Notes: generated by a model from the sequence alone, not told the origin. Counted from the stretch's first letter, positions 34,360-42,938 are shown. The stretch: DNA of 64,000 bases from Aurantimonas sp965217685 (GCA_965217685.1 CBDCIZ010000003.1:2170001-2234000), one strand, 5' to 3'. Numbers and translations are program-made.

Positions 34360-34377
34360 TAATACCGCAAGGTATTA
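34360..34377. promoter_or_regulatory. Perfect inverted repeat before toxin-antitoxin pair 1
   Basis: TAATACC, four bases, GGTATTA, 40 bp upstream of the antitoxin start and 46 bp after ruvC. A perfect 7-bp half-site pair in front of an AbrB-type antitoxin is what an autoregulatory operator would look like. Role inferred. Confidence 0.5.
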
Positions 34378-34416
34378 CCCTGCGAATCCCGGAACCGGCG
34401 ACGATGGAGAAACGCG

Positions 34417-34731
34417 ATGCGGGTGACGATGGGGGTGACAGAGATAGGGCCGGTGACAAATCCGAAATTGTTTCGCGACAAGCTCGGGATCGTGCCGGGC
34501 AGCGAGGTCGATTTCGTGGATCGGGGCGAGACCATCGTAGTGGAGCCGCGGGATCGCACGGCGAACACGGAGGAAATACAGCAATTTTTCCTGGCATGGG
34601 CCGAGTCGGTTCGAGGGACGATCGATACCTGCAAGATGGACGGAAAGGCTTACGTCGATTGGATGAGGGGGCCTCGTGACGACCTCGGCATTGATTGGTT
34701 CCAGCGTTTTCAGCGATTTGCTCTCCAATAG
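34417..34731 (+). CDS. AbrB/MazE-type antitoxin (pair 1)
   Basis: A 104-residue protein with an AbrB swapped-hairpin N-terminus: VTEIGPVTNPKLFRDKLGIVPGSEVDFVDRGETIVVEPR. The rest is the toxin-binding tail. The true start may be the Met or Val codons up to 12 bases downstream of 34417. It overlaps the PIN gene by 56 bases, longer than the usual few bases. By family knowledge the pair represses itself through the antitoxin DNA-binding domain. Located between ruvC and ruvA. Confidence 0.85.
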   Translation: MRVTMGVTEIGPVTNPKLFRDKLGIVPGSEVDFVDRGETIVVEPRDRTANTEEIQQFFLAWAESVRGTIDTCKMDGKAYVDWMRGPRDDLGIDWFQRFQRFALQ

Positions 34732-35092
34732 TCCGTTCTTCGGGGCGTCCCGGGACACTCTGTTTCGGCGCATGCTGGAAGGTCCGCTGGTTCTCGGCGC
34801 CGTGGTTTGGGCCGAGCTCAGCCATACGGTTTCTTCGGAAGTGCATCGGCTATCCCGGTTGCGTTGGCTTGGATTGCAGGAGGCTGACTTTCTCTTCAAA
34901 GTCGCTTTTTGGGCTGGCCGGGCCCATCGCCTTTATCGCGAAGGCGGCGGGTGGCGCGAGAGAACATTGCCGGACTTCCTGATCGGCGCTCACGCGATGG
35001 TTGCCGGCCATCGGCTTTGGACCCGCGATCCGGCGCGCTACCGCTCCTGCTTTCCGAACCTCGATATCGTTCCACTGGAGACCCGTCCATGA
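34676..35092 (+). CDS. PIN-domain protein, VapC-like toxin lacking the first catalytic Asp (pair 1)
   Basis: A 138-residue PIN domain, normally an RNase in VapBC systems. The second acidic residue (VVWAELSH), third (LPDFLIGAHA) and fourth (LWTRDPARYRSCFP) are present, but the first, expected as ALIDSSVFIDLL, reads ALIGSSVFSDLL, with Gly in place of Asp. The toxin may therefore be weak or inactive. GTG start. Its stop overlaps the ruvA start codon (ATGA), so it is translated together with ruvA. Confidence 0.82.
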   Translation: MTTSALIGSSVFSDLLSNSPFFGASRDTLFRRMLEGPLVLGAVVWAELSHTVSSEVHRLSRLRWLGLQEADFLFKVAFWAGRAHRLYREGGGWRERTLPDFLIGAHAMVAGHRLWTRDPARYRSCFPNLDIVPLETRP

Positions 35093-35712
35093 TCGGCAAG
35101 TTGAAGGGCACTGTCGACGAGATCGGTGAGGATCATGTGGTCGTCGACGTCCATGGCGTCGGTTATGTCGCCTTTTGCGGCACGCGGACCCTGGGCGCGC
35201 TGCCCGGGGCCGGCGAGGCCGTGGTGCTGTTCATCGAGACCTATGTGCGCGAGGACATGATCCGGCTCTACGGCTTCCTGTCGACGGCCGAGCGCGACTG
35301 GTTCCGACTTCTGCAGATGGTGCAGGGGGTCGGCGCGCGGGTGGCGATGGCGGTGATCGGCACGCTGTCGACCGGCGATCTCGCCAACGCCATCGCGCTT
35401 CAGGACAAGGCGATGGTGGCGCGGGCACCCGGCGTCGGGCCGAAGGTCGCCGCACGCATCGTTGCAGAACTGAAAGACAAGGCGCCGGCCTTTTCCGGCG
35501 CGGCCTCCGAGGAAAGCTTCGGCCTCAAGCGCGACATCGGCGGCGGCACGGCCGCGGCGCCCGTCACCGACGCGGTCTCGGCGCTCGTCAATCTGGGCTA
35601 CTCGCGCGATCAGGCCGCCGGCGCGGTCGCCAAGGCGTGGAAGGAAAGCGGTGAAACCGCCGGCAGTGCAGTGCTGATCAAGGCGGGGCTGAAGGCGTTG
35701 AGCCGGAATTGA
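35089..35712 (+). CDS. ruvA: Holliday junction DNA-binding protein RuvA
   Basis: Tetrameric junction-binding protein that loads RuvB. 207 residues starting MIGKLKGTVDEIGEDHVVVDVHGVGY; OB-fold first, then helix-hairpin-helix motifs (LLQMVQGVGARVAMAVIG and APGVGPKVAARIVAELK), then a C-terminal RuvB-contact domain (VSALVNLGYSRDQAAGAV). The start at 35089 is fixed by family alignment and overlaps the PIN gene; the longer frame upstream is not real. Confidence 0.96.
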   Translation: MIGKLKGTVDEIGEDHVVVDVHGVGYVAFCGTRTLGALPGAGEAVVLFIETYVREDMIRLYGFLSTAERDWFRLLQMVQGVGARVAMAVIGTLSTGDLANAIALQDKAMVARAPGVGPKVAARIVAELKDKAPAFSGAASEESFGLKRDIGGGTAAAPVTDAVSALVNLGYSRDQAAGAVAKAWKESGETAGSAVLIKAGLKALSRN

Positions 35713-35781
35713 ACGACCGACCTTCCGACGTTATGTTTACTTGCAGCGGAATTGTAAGGATCGAGATATGTATAAGAGACA

Positions 35782-36048
35782 ATGAGTACAAAGGGCCAAA
35801 TCACGGTTCCAAAGCCAATACGAGATGCGTTCGACCTGAATGAGGGCGATCGGATCGCCTTCGTCGTCGTCGATGGATCGATCCTGGTGCAACCGGGCAA
35901 CGGCAAAATCGAGACGCTGTTCGGCGCCCTGTCCGCCTATGCGATCGAAGGAACGACTCTCGAAGACTACGACGCGGCGATCGGCGAGGGAATTTCCGAG
36001 CACGTTGAAGGTCGTGCCGGAGAAGATTCACGACGCCATTCGGCCTGA
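35782..36048 (+). CDS. AbrB-type antitoxin (pair 2)
   Basis: An 88-residue protein beginning MSTKGQITVPKPIRDAFDLNEGDRIAF, the classical AbrB/VapB fold, with a C-terminal tail ETLFGALSAYAIEGTTLEDYDAAI that would wrap the toxin. The frame is closed by a stop two codons before the ATG, so the N-terminus is as short as it looks. It is 69 bp after ruvA and 3 bp before its PIN partner. Confidence 0.87.
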   Translation: MSTKGQITVPKPIRDAFDLNEGDRIAFVVVDGSILVQPGNGKIETLFGALSAYAIEGTTLEDYDAAIGEGISEHVEGRAGEDSRRHSA

Positions 36049-36051
36049 ACG

Positions 36052-36450
36052 ATGCGCGGTATCGACACCAATGTCCTCTTGAGGGCGGTTCTGGAAGACG
36101 ATGCCTCTCAATCGCCCAAAGCAAAGGCGTTTCTGGCCACCTTGACCCTCGACGAATCGGGTTACGTTTCATTGGCTGTTGCTCTTGAGCTCCATTGGGT
36201 TCTTATGACCCGTTATCAAATCCCGCCGAAGATCATCGGCACGATCTTTACGCGTCTGCTTGCGGCATCGACGATCGAGTTTGCCGAACTCGACACTCTG
36301 GTGGAAGCCTTGCATCGGTCGATCACGCTGAATGCGGATTTTGCCGATGCGGTCATCGCGAGTCGTGCGCGACGCGCCGGTTGCGACGCGACATCAACCT
36401 TCGACCGACAAGCCGCCAGGCGCATCCCGGAAATGGACCTTCTGACATGA
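36052..36450 (+). CDS. PIN-domain VapC-type toxin (pair 2)
   Basis: A 132-residue PIN-domain RNase with all expected acidic residues: GIDTNVLLRAVLEDD at the N-terminus (Asp5), Glu in VALELHWVL, Asp in FADAVIASRARRAGC and the later STFDRQAAR. It therefore looks catalytically intact, unlike the toxin of pair 1. The stop codon overlaps the ruvB start (ATGA), so it is inserted exactly between ruvA and ruvB without breaking the operon. Confidence 0.88.
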   Translation: MRGIDTNVLLRAVLEDDASQSPKAKAFLATLTLDESGYVSLAVALELHWVLMTRYQIPPKIIGTIFTRLLAASTIEFAELDTLVEALHRSITLNADFADAVIASRARRAGCDATSTFDRQAARRIPEMDLLT

Positions 36451-37502
36451 GCGATGCGACCCGCATCATCTCGCCGGACAAGCGCGGCGAGGATGTCGAC
36501 GTGACGCTCAGGCCGCAGCGGCTCGACGATTTCGTCGGGCAGTCGGCGGCGCGCGCCAATCTGAAGATCTTCATCGAGGCGGCGAAGACCCGCGGCGAAG
36601 CGCTGGATCACGTGCTCTTTGTCGGCCCGCCGGGGCTCGGTAAGACGACACTGGCGCAGATCATGTCCAAGGAACTCGGGGTCAATTTCCGCTCGACCTC
36701 CGGTCCGGTCATCGCCAAGGCCGGCGATCTCGCCGCGCTGCTCACCAATCTCGAAGAGCGCGACGTCCTGTTCATCGACGAGATTCACCGCCTCAGCCCC
36801 GCCGTCGAGGAAATCCTCTATCCGGCGATGGAGGACTTCCAGCTCGACCTGATCATCGGCGAGGGGCCGGCGGCCCGCTCGGTGAAGATCGATCTGTCGA
36901 AGTTCACGCTGGTTGCCGCGACGACCCGGCTGGGGCTTTTAACCAACCCGCTGCGGGACCGCTTCGGCATTCCGGTGCGACTCAACTTCTACACGGTCGG
37001 GGAGTTGAAGCAGATCGTCACGCGCAGCGCGCGGCTGATGGGGCTTGCGATGAATGAGGCCGGCGCGACCGAGATCGCCCGGCGCTCTCGCGGTACGCCT
37101 CGGATCGCCGGCCGGCTTCTGCGGCGCGTACGCGACTTCGCCGACGTCGCCGGCGCGGGGGAGGTCGACCGCGCGGTCGCCGATGCGGCGCTGACGCGGC
37201 TCGAGGTCGACAGCCTCGGCCTCGACCAGCTTGACCGTCGCTATCTCGACCTCATCGCCTTGAACTTCGGCGGCGGACCGGTCGGCATCGAGACGATCGC
37301 GGCGGCCCTGTCGGAGCCGCGCGACGCCATCGAGGATATCGTCGAGCCCTTTCTTCTGCAGCAGGGGTTTCTGCAGCGCACGCCGCGCGGGCGACTTTTG
37401 ACGCAGCACGCCTTTCGCCATCTCGGCCTCGCGGTGCCGGCCAGCTATCAGGGCGCGCAGGCGGGCCTGTTCGAAGAGGGCGGCCCCGACGAGGTCGCCT
37501 GA
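36447..37502 (+). CDS. ruvB: Holliday junction branch-migration ATPase RuvB
   Basis: Hexameric AAA+ motor that drives branch migration. 351 residues with Walker A GPPGLGKT at 60-67, Walker B VLFIDEIHRL, sensor region VAATTRLGLL and the C-terminal winged helix ending RGRLLTQHAFRHLG. The start at 36447 (MSDATRIISPDKRGEDVDVTLRP) overlaps the VapC-type gene. Last gene of the ruv cluster. Confidence 0.97.
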   Translation: MSDATRIISPDKRGEDVDVTLRPQRLDDFVGQSAARANLKIFIEAAKTRGEALDHVLFVGPPGLGKTTLAQIMSKELGVNFRSTSGPVIAKAGDLAALLTNLEERDVLFIDEIHRLSPAVEEILYPAMEDFQLDLIIGEGPAARSVKIDLSKFTLVAATTRLGLLTNPLRDRFGIPVRLNFYTVGELKQIVTRSARLMGLAMNEAGATEIARRSRGTPRIAGRLLRRVRDFADVAGAGEVDRAVADAALTRLEVDSLGLDQLDRRYLDLIALNFGGGPVGIETIAAALSEPRDAIEDIVEPFLLQQGFLQRTPRGRLLTQHAFRHLGLAVPASYQGAQAGLFEEGGPDEVA

Positions 37503-37631
37503 CCCGGCTGACGGGCGGGGCGGTTTGTCGGATCGACGATCCGGGTTCGTCGACGGCTGCAATTTCCGTTGATCGGCTTTCGAAGGTTTGGCCACAGGCC
37601 CGTTGAGGATGTGCGGGGACAGGACATGCCG

Positions 37632-39095
37632 TCAGTCGCAGTCCGTGCCGGCTTTTTGCGGCGGCTCGCCGCCGACCCCCACGGAGGTCTCGGCCGGAGC
37701 CTCCGTCCGCAGGCGCGGATGGTCCAGCCGATCGTCGAGGCGCCGTCCGGCGGCCTCGACCGCTTTCAGCGAGGCACCGGCGAGATTTTCGCGGGCGATC
37801 TCGACCAGTGCGTTCTTCTGGTGGCGCAGGGCTTCGAACTCGTCGGAATGGCTGCAGGACGGCGCGATCTGGCCGAGGACGCCGATCAGATGGGAGCCGG
37901 CGATCATGTCGGCGCCCGCATATTGGCGCAGATGCCCGAAGGTGTGTTCGAGATAGCCGGCAAACGTCACCGGTTCGCCGATCACCCGCAGCTTGCCCCG
38001 CTCATCGACCCGCAGCGGATCGGGACGCTGCCCACCGGCCATTTGCGAAAAGGCCGCGGCCAGCCAGTCCAGGCATGTAACGGCCGTGAAGGGATCGTTG
38101 ACGCCGGGTGACAGCGCGCGGGCTGCGATCTCGACCAGTTCGTCGAACAGGAAGAGCAGGTCCTGGGAGACGTTACGGGTGTTGCCGAGGGCAATCGCGG
38201 AAAGGAGATGGTCCCGCGCGTCGTCTGAAAGGCGCTCCTTCGGCCAGGCGTCGAAGAGGACGTGGCCGGGATGGGCGAAGGTGCCGGGTCGGCAGTTCAT
38301 CCGCACGACGATATCGTGCTTTTTCGCCGCCTCCATCAGCGTCGCGTAGTCGATGACCTGAATGTAGCCGGTATGGCCGGACTCGACTTCGCCATATCCG
38401 GGCGAGGTGTCGTGATCGATCACGCCACTCCCGAAGCAACCGGGGACCTGCCATTCGACGGCGTCGCGGTCGCCGTTTTCCGCGGCATCCTTTCCGGGTT
38501 GACCCAGTGGTTTGGGAAACCGCTTGTCGATATGACCCACCAGCGCCTTGCCGATGTCGGCGATGACGTTGGAGATATGGATGTTCGACGGCACGTGATG
38601 GATGAAGAAGATCAGGACGCCGATCGAGCAGATGGCCATGATGATCGCGCCGAACACCGCGACGTTCGGGACGAACATATTGGCGAATCCGTCCCTGCTG
38701 GCGCCGTCGCGGACGCTGCGAAGCACGATCATCGAATAGACGAAGGTCGCGACGAAGGTGCCGAGCGTCACCTGATTGCCGCGGTTGTTCATGAAGTTGG
38801 TCAGGAGCCGTGGTCCATAGCTGCCCGAGGCGAAGACCACTGTCGCCATCGTCACCGAGAACACCGTGCCGGCGACGCCGATCATCGAGCCGCCGATCGC
38901 CGACAGGATCGCCCGCGCGCCGTCGGGCTGCGCGGCGTAGAGGAAAGGATTGCTGCCGAATGCACTCGGCGGAACGTTGAGGTCGATCTGGATAAGAACC
39001 AGCGCGAGGATTGCCGCGAGCACGGCCATCACCGATGGGATGAACCAATAGCTGGCGCTCAAGCGTTGATAAGACTGGTTGACGAGTGCGCGCAT
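37632..39095 (-). CDS. DUF2254-type membrane protein
   Basis: A 487-residue inner-membrane protein. The N-terminal half has about four hydrophobic helices (FIPSVMAVLAAILALVLIQI, AGTVFSVTMATVVFASGSYG, VTLGTFVATFVYSMIVL, NVAVFGAIIMAICSIGVLIF), followed by a soluble region with GYIQVIDYATLMEAA and ALSPGVNDPFTAVTCLDWL, which match DUF2254 proteins as I recall them. Start chosen at 39095 (MRALVNQSYQRL). It points against the ruv and tol genes and its 3' end faces ruvB. Function unknown. Confidence 0.75.
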   Translation of the reverse strand: MRALVNQSYQRLSASYWFIPSVMAVLAAILALVLIQIDLNVPPSAFGSNPFLYAAQPDGARAILSAIGGSMIGVAGTVFSVTMATVVFASGSYGPRLLTNFMNNRGNQVTLGTFVATFVYSMIVLRSVRDGASRDGFANMFVPNVAVFGAIIMAICSIGVLIFFIHHVPSNIHISNVIADIGKALVGHIDKRFPKPLGQPGKDAAENGDRDAVEWQVPGCFGSGVIDHDTSPGYGEVESGHTGYIQVIDYATLMEAAKKHDIVVRMNCRPGTFAHPGHVLFDAWPKERLSDDARDHLLSAIALGNTRNVSQDLLFLFDELVEIAARALSPGVNDPFTAVTCLDWLAAAFSQMAGGQRPDPLRVDERGKLRVIGEPVTFAGYLEHTFGHLRQYAGADMIAGSHLIGVLGQIAPSCSHSDEFEALRHQKNALVEIARENLAGASLKAVEAAGRRLDDRLDHPRLRTEAPAETSVGVGGEPPQKAGTDCD

Positions 39096-39384
39096 GAGAA
39101 CTTTCCGGTTCGGCCGAGCGAGACGTGGTGCGGACGGGGGGCGAAACGCAGTGGCAACGGCAATAGCAATGTTGCACCTAAGCCCCAAGGCCTAGGACGC
39201 AAGGCAAGCTGCGGGGTCATTCGTCCTGGGGAATTGCATTGGGGCTGGATTGCATGGGGTGGAACTGCATCACGCCGGATGACGGTCCGTTTGCTTTGCG
39301 TTAAAGCCGCTCCGATGCCGGGGCTCAGGCCAGCGTCCGCGACACGCGGCATGCGCGCGAAAAAACAAAACCGAGGCTGACGGC

Positions 39385-39882
39385 ATGGACAGCGGACTGG
39401 CCGGGCGGCTGACGGAGGATGGTGGGCACGAACTGAAGGTGCGGGTGTATTTCGAGGACACTGACTTCTCCGGCGTCGTCTACCACGCGCGCTACCTGCA
39501 TTTCCTGGAAAGGGGGCGGTCCGACTATCTGCGCCTTCACGGCATTGGTCACCGCGAGCTGATGTCAGGTACGGTCGGCGCGCCGATGGCCTTTGCCGTG
39601 CGGCACATGGCGATCGATTTCATGCGGCCGGCGCGGATCGACGACGTCCTGACGGTCACGACGCAGACGATTCTGCTTGGCGGAGCGCGGGTGGTGCTGG
39701 CGCAGCGGATCGTCCTCGGCGATCTGGAACTCGTGGCCGCGCGGGTGAAGGTCGCGGTGATCTCGCCCGAGGGCAGGCCGATGCGTATGCCGGATGCGGT
39801 GCGCACGCGGCTCGCGCCCCAAGGGAAAACGTCCGATGCGGCCAGGAGCGCGGATGTCGGCGAGACGAACGGCGAGGACTGA
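39385..39882 (+). CDS. ybgC: Tol-Pal associated acyl-CoA thioesterase
   Basis: Hotdog-fold thioesterase of 165 residues with the catalytic VYFEDTDFSGVVYHARYLHFLERGR stretch (Asp in EDTD). It hydrolyses short or medium acyl-CoA and is almost always the first gene of tol-pal clusters, as here. A 367-bp gap separates it from tolQ. The first 15 residues are non-conserved and a slightly later start is possible. Confidence 0.93.
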   Translation: MDSGLAGRLTEDGGHELKVRVYFEDTDFSGVVYHARYLHFLERGRSDYLRLHGIGHRELMSGTVGAPMAFAVRHMAIDFMRPARIDDVLTVTTQTILLGGARVVLAQRIVLGDLELVAARVKVAVISPEGRPMRMPDAVRTRLAPQGKTSDAARSADVGETNGED

Positions 39883-40249
39883 AGCCGGCCGGGTCTCGCA
39901 GACGGTTCCGCTCGGTTTCGGCGCCGTCCGTCCGGTCACACCCAGGGTTCGGCCACAAGCTGCGGAAATCAAACGCTGATTCGTCGTGGACCCTAACGTT
40001 TCGTTAACCCTACCGGTGCATGAATGACGCAACGCAAAATCGCGACGGGTTCGTCAGCTCCGGCGCCATTCTTTCAACGAATTCATTCGTGAAAGCACAC
40101 AAGGAGTTGACGGGACTTGTCGAGCCAGCGGTTCCCTTGAGGGAATCCGTCGGGGGTTCCGCCGGAACCGACCTGATCGACTGAAGACCTGTGGTTTCGT
40201 GGGCGCATGACGTTGCCGGCGAGACCCGCATTGTAGGATATCAGGGGAC
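39883..40249. other. Regulatory gap between ybgC and tolQ
   Basis: No gene seen. It contains the CtrA-like box at 39993-40007 and a small inverted repeat, GGTTCC-GCC-GGAACC, close to tolQ. The size and content suggest that tolQ has its own promoter. Confidence 0.5.
39993..40007. promoter_or_regulatory. CtrA-like box upstream of tolQ
   Basis: CTAA-N7-TTAA, followed by CC; one mismatch to the consensus TTAA-N7-TTAA of the alphaproteobacterial cell-cycle regulator CtrA. About 240 bp before tolQ. Inference from pattern. Confidence 0.4.
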
Positions 40250-40966
40250 ATGAACGCAGACGTCGTTCAAGGCACGCTAGGGGCCGCCGGCACGGTTTCG
40301 CTCTTCGATCTGTTCTGGCAAGCGGGATTCGTCGTCAAGCTGGTGATGGTGGGGCTGCTCGGTGCATCCATCTGGACCTGGGCGATCATCATCGACAAGA
40401 CGATGCGCTACGGCCGGTTCAACCGCCAGCTCAACAAGTTCGAGAGCAATTTCTGGTCCGGCCAGTCGCTTGAGGATCTCTATCACAACCTTTCCGAACG
40501 CAAGACGTCGGGCATGGGCGCGTTGTTCGTTGCCGCGATGCGCGAGTGGAAGAAGTCCTTCGAGAAGGGTGCCCGTTCGCCGCTCGGGCTGCAGACCCGC
40601 ATCGACAAGGCGATGGACGTGACGCTGGCCCGGGAAATGGACGAACTGGAATCGCGCCTCGGGTTCCTTGCCACCATCGGCTCGGCCGCGCCCTTCATCG
40701 GTCTGTTCGGCACGGTCATCGGCATCATGACGTCCTTCCAGGCGATCGCCGGCTCCAAGCAGACGAGCCTCGCGGTGGTCGCGCCCGGCATCGCCGAGGC
40801 GTTGCTCGCCACCGCCATCGGTCTCGTCGCCGCTATTCCCGCCGTCATCGCCTACAACAAGCTGTCGTCCGATGCCGGCAAGCTGGCGATGCGGCTCGAA
40901 TCCTTCGCCGATGAATTCTCCGCGATCCTGTCGCGGCAGATCGACGAGAAGCTGACGTCGCGCTGA
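40250..40966 (+). CDS. tolQ: Tol-Pal proton channel subunit TolQ
   Basis: Inner-membrane protein of 238 residues, MotA/TolQ/ExbB family. First helix VVKLVMVGLLGASIWTWAII near residue 30, then after a cytoplasmic loop the two proton-channel helices, SAAPFIGLFGTVIGIMTSF and LLATAIGLVAAIPAVIAYN. With TolR it turns the proton gradient into force on TolA for outer-membrane constriction during division. TolR starts 77 bp downstream. Confidence 0.95.
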   Translation: MNADVVQGTLGAAGTVSLFDLFWQAGFVVKLVMVGLLGASIWTWAIIIDKTMRYGRFNRQLNKFESNFWSGQSLEDLYHNLSERKTSGMGALFVAAMREWKKSFEKGARSPLGLQTRIDKAMDVTLAREMDELESRLGFLATIGSAAPFIGLFGTVIGIMTSFQAIAGSKQTSLAVVAPGIAEALLATAIGLVAAIPAVIAYNKLSSDAGKLAMRLESFADEFSAILSRQIDEKLTSR

Positions 40967-41043
40967 GCATGAAACGACGACAGGTTTTGCCGATCGCACC
41001 GATTCCTCGGGCGATCCGGCCAACGACCGGAAGGTTTTGAACG

Positions 41044-41499
41044 ATGGGCATGTCCGCCGGATCGAGGGGTGGTTCGGGATCGCGTCGCCGCGGCCGTGGC
41101 CGCAGCCGGCGTGCGCCGATGAGCGAGATCAACGTGACGCCGATGGTCGATGTCATGCTGGTGCTGCTCATCATCTTCATGGTCGCCGCACCGCTTCTGA
41201 CCGTCGGCGTGCCGCTGGAACTGCCGAAGACCGAGGCGAAGGCGCTGAACGCCGACACCCAGCCGATCACCATCTCCGTCAAGTCCGGCGGCGAGGTGTT
41301 CCTCAACGAGTCCGAGGTGCCGATCGAAGAGGTTGTCGCCAAGCTGCAGGCCGTCGCCAAGACCGGCTACGAGGAGCGCATCTTCGTGCGCGGCGACAAG
41401 GCCGCCGATTACGGCACCGTGATGCGGGTGATGGCTCGTATCTCGGCCGCCGGTTTCAAGAATATCGGTCTCGTGACCGATCAAGACGTCAACGCGTGA
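41044..41499 (+). CDS. tolR: Tol-Pal proton channel subunit TolR
   Basis: Single-span inner-membrane protein of 151 residues, ExbD/TolR family. After a Gly/Arg-rich start comes MSEINVTPMVDVMLVLLIIFMVAA, whose Asp in the helix is the proton-carrying residue; the periplasmic domain follows (TISVKSGGEVFLNE, ERIFVRGDKAADYG). The N-terminal RRGRGRSRR stretch is unusually basic. Partner of TolQ. Confidence 0.94.
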   Translation: MGMSAGSRGGSGSRRRGRGRSRRAPMSEINVTPMVDVMLVLLIIFMVAAPLLTVGVPLELPKTEAKALNADTQPITISVKSGGEVFLNESEVPIEEVVAKLQAVAKTGYEERIFVRGDKAADYGTVMRVMARISAAGFKNIGLVTDQDVNA

Positions 41500-41515
41500 G
41501 CCGAACCAAGCGCAA

Positions 41516-42628
41516 ATGAAATCCGGTGCCGTCGCCTCGACCGTCCTGCATGCCGCGATCCTGACCTGGGGTCTGTGGTCGCTGACGGCACCCGAGCCCT
41601 TGCAGGTGACCAACGCCGAATCGCTTCCCGTCGAGCTGATCTCGCCCGAGGCGTTTTCCCAGTCGATGAAGGGCGAGAAGAACGCGCCCGAGGCCGAGAC
41701 GCCCGCCCCGGCACCGACGAAGAAGCCGCAGACCTTGCCGATGCCGGCCGAGAATGTCGGCGACAACGAAGTCGACTTGCCGACCCCGCCGACCCCGGTC
41801 GAACGCCCCAAGCCGACCGAACAGGCTGCCGCCGCGCAGCCGGCGGAGGCAACGCCCGCGCCGCAGCCCGAGCCGGACCCGGCGCCACCGCCACCGCCGA
41901 AGCCGGTCGAGAAGACCCCGCCGCCGCCGAAGCCCGAGCCCGAACCGACGCCTGCCGCGACCCTGCCCGAGCCGACCCCGCCCGATCCGATCGAGCAGCA
42001 GATCGACGAGGCGGCGGCCGAACAGGCGCCCGCGCCCGTGCCGCAGAACGTCCCGATCCCGGCCGACAAGCCGCGGCCGCCTGAACCCGTAAAGGTTGCC
42101 GAGGCCAAGCCGGAACCTGAAAAGCCGGTCGAGACCAGGACGGCCGAGACCAGGAAACCCGCTCCGGCCAAGGAGACCAAAAAGGTCGACAAGACGACGC
42201 CGGAGGCCAGCGACTTCGACGCCGACAAGATCGCGGCACTGCTCAACCGCGAGAAATCGGCGGGCGGTGGCGCCAAGCGCTCGACGCAGACCGCCGCGCT
42301 CGGCACCGATCGCACGACCGACGAGAAGCTGTCGCTTAGCGAGATGGACGCCCTGCGTGGCCAGATCCAGAAGTGCTGGTCGCCGCCGTCGGGCGTGTCG
42401 GAGGCGGGATCCTTGCGGATATCGATCCAGATGCGCCTGTCGCCGTCGGGTGACTTGGAAGCGCGGCCGCAGATCGTGAATGGCGGGGGCTCTTCGATGA
42501 TCGAGCGCGTGGCTGGCGAAGCCGCGCTGCGCGCCGTGCAGCGCTGCGCGCCGTATAATCTGCCGGCCGCCAAATATGACACCTGGGCCGACGTAATCGT
42601 CAATTTCGACCCGAGTCAGATGTTCTGA
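41516..42628 (+). CDS. tolA: TolA, periplasm-spanning Tol protein
   Basis: A 370-residue protein with an N-terminal anchor (VASTVLHAAILTWGLWSL), a long middle of Pro/Ala/Glu/Lys-rich low-complexity sequence (about 50-225, including PPPPPKPVEKTPPPPKPEP) and a globular C-terminal domain (KLSLSEMDALRGQIQKCWSPP to the end) that contacts TolB/Pal. It links TolQR to the outer membrane. The proline-rich middle is the alphaproteobacterial style, unlike the helical middle in enterics. Confidence 0.9.
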   Translation: MKSGAVASTVLHAAILTWGLWSLTAPEPLQVTNAESLPVELISPEAFSQSMKGEKNAPEAETPAPAPTKKPQTLPMPAENVGDNEVDLPTPPTPVERPKPTEQAAAAQPAEATPAPQPEPDPAPPPPPKPVEKTPPPPKPEPEPTPAATLPEPTPPDPIEQQIDEAAAEQAPAPVPQNVPIPADKPRPPEPVKVAEAKPEPEKPVETRTAETRKPAPAKETKKVDKTTPEASDFDADKIAALLNREKSAGGGAKRSTQTAALGTDRTTDEKLSLSEMDALRGQIQKCWSPPSGVSEAGSLRISIQMRLSPSGDLEARPQIVNGGGSSMIERVAGEAALRAVQRCAPYNLPAAKYDTWADVIVNFDPSQMF

Positions 42629-42938
42629 TGATCGGCGCTCGAACCTTTTGGGCGTGTGTCATGGGCTTGCAACGGCCGGACCGACGTGTCGCGATCTTGC
42701 ATCGGTTCGGACCCTCGAGGCTGAGCGCTCCCGTCATACAATCACCCGAATGGCCGGTAGGACCCGGGTTCTTGCTTGGTGACGAATGCGCAGCGTTCGG
42801 TATTGATGCCGTCTTGAATCGACGGGCCTTGCCGGTCCGTCACGATCTCACCGCCCGCTTGGTCGCGCTCTTTGGTGCTCGACCAGCTGCTCAGCCGGGC
42901 GCTTGCCCATACGCTTCGTCCGCAATGGAAGGTTCGCA
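42629..42938. other. Gap between tolA and tolB, no supported gene
   Basis: An open frame of 104 codons (42628-42942) crosses the gap, but its product has no family resemblance and the sequence near it is variable in composition. No promoter or terminator was recognised; tolB has its own ATG at 42939. Confidence 0.5.

Noticed and set aside
35740..35790. Treating the Tn5-end-like stretch as proof of adapter contamination
   Set aside because: Two mismatches, no second adapter copy, and coding continues normally on both sides; left only as something to check.
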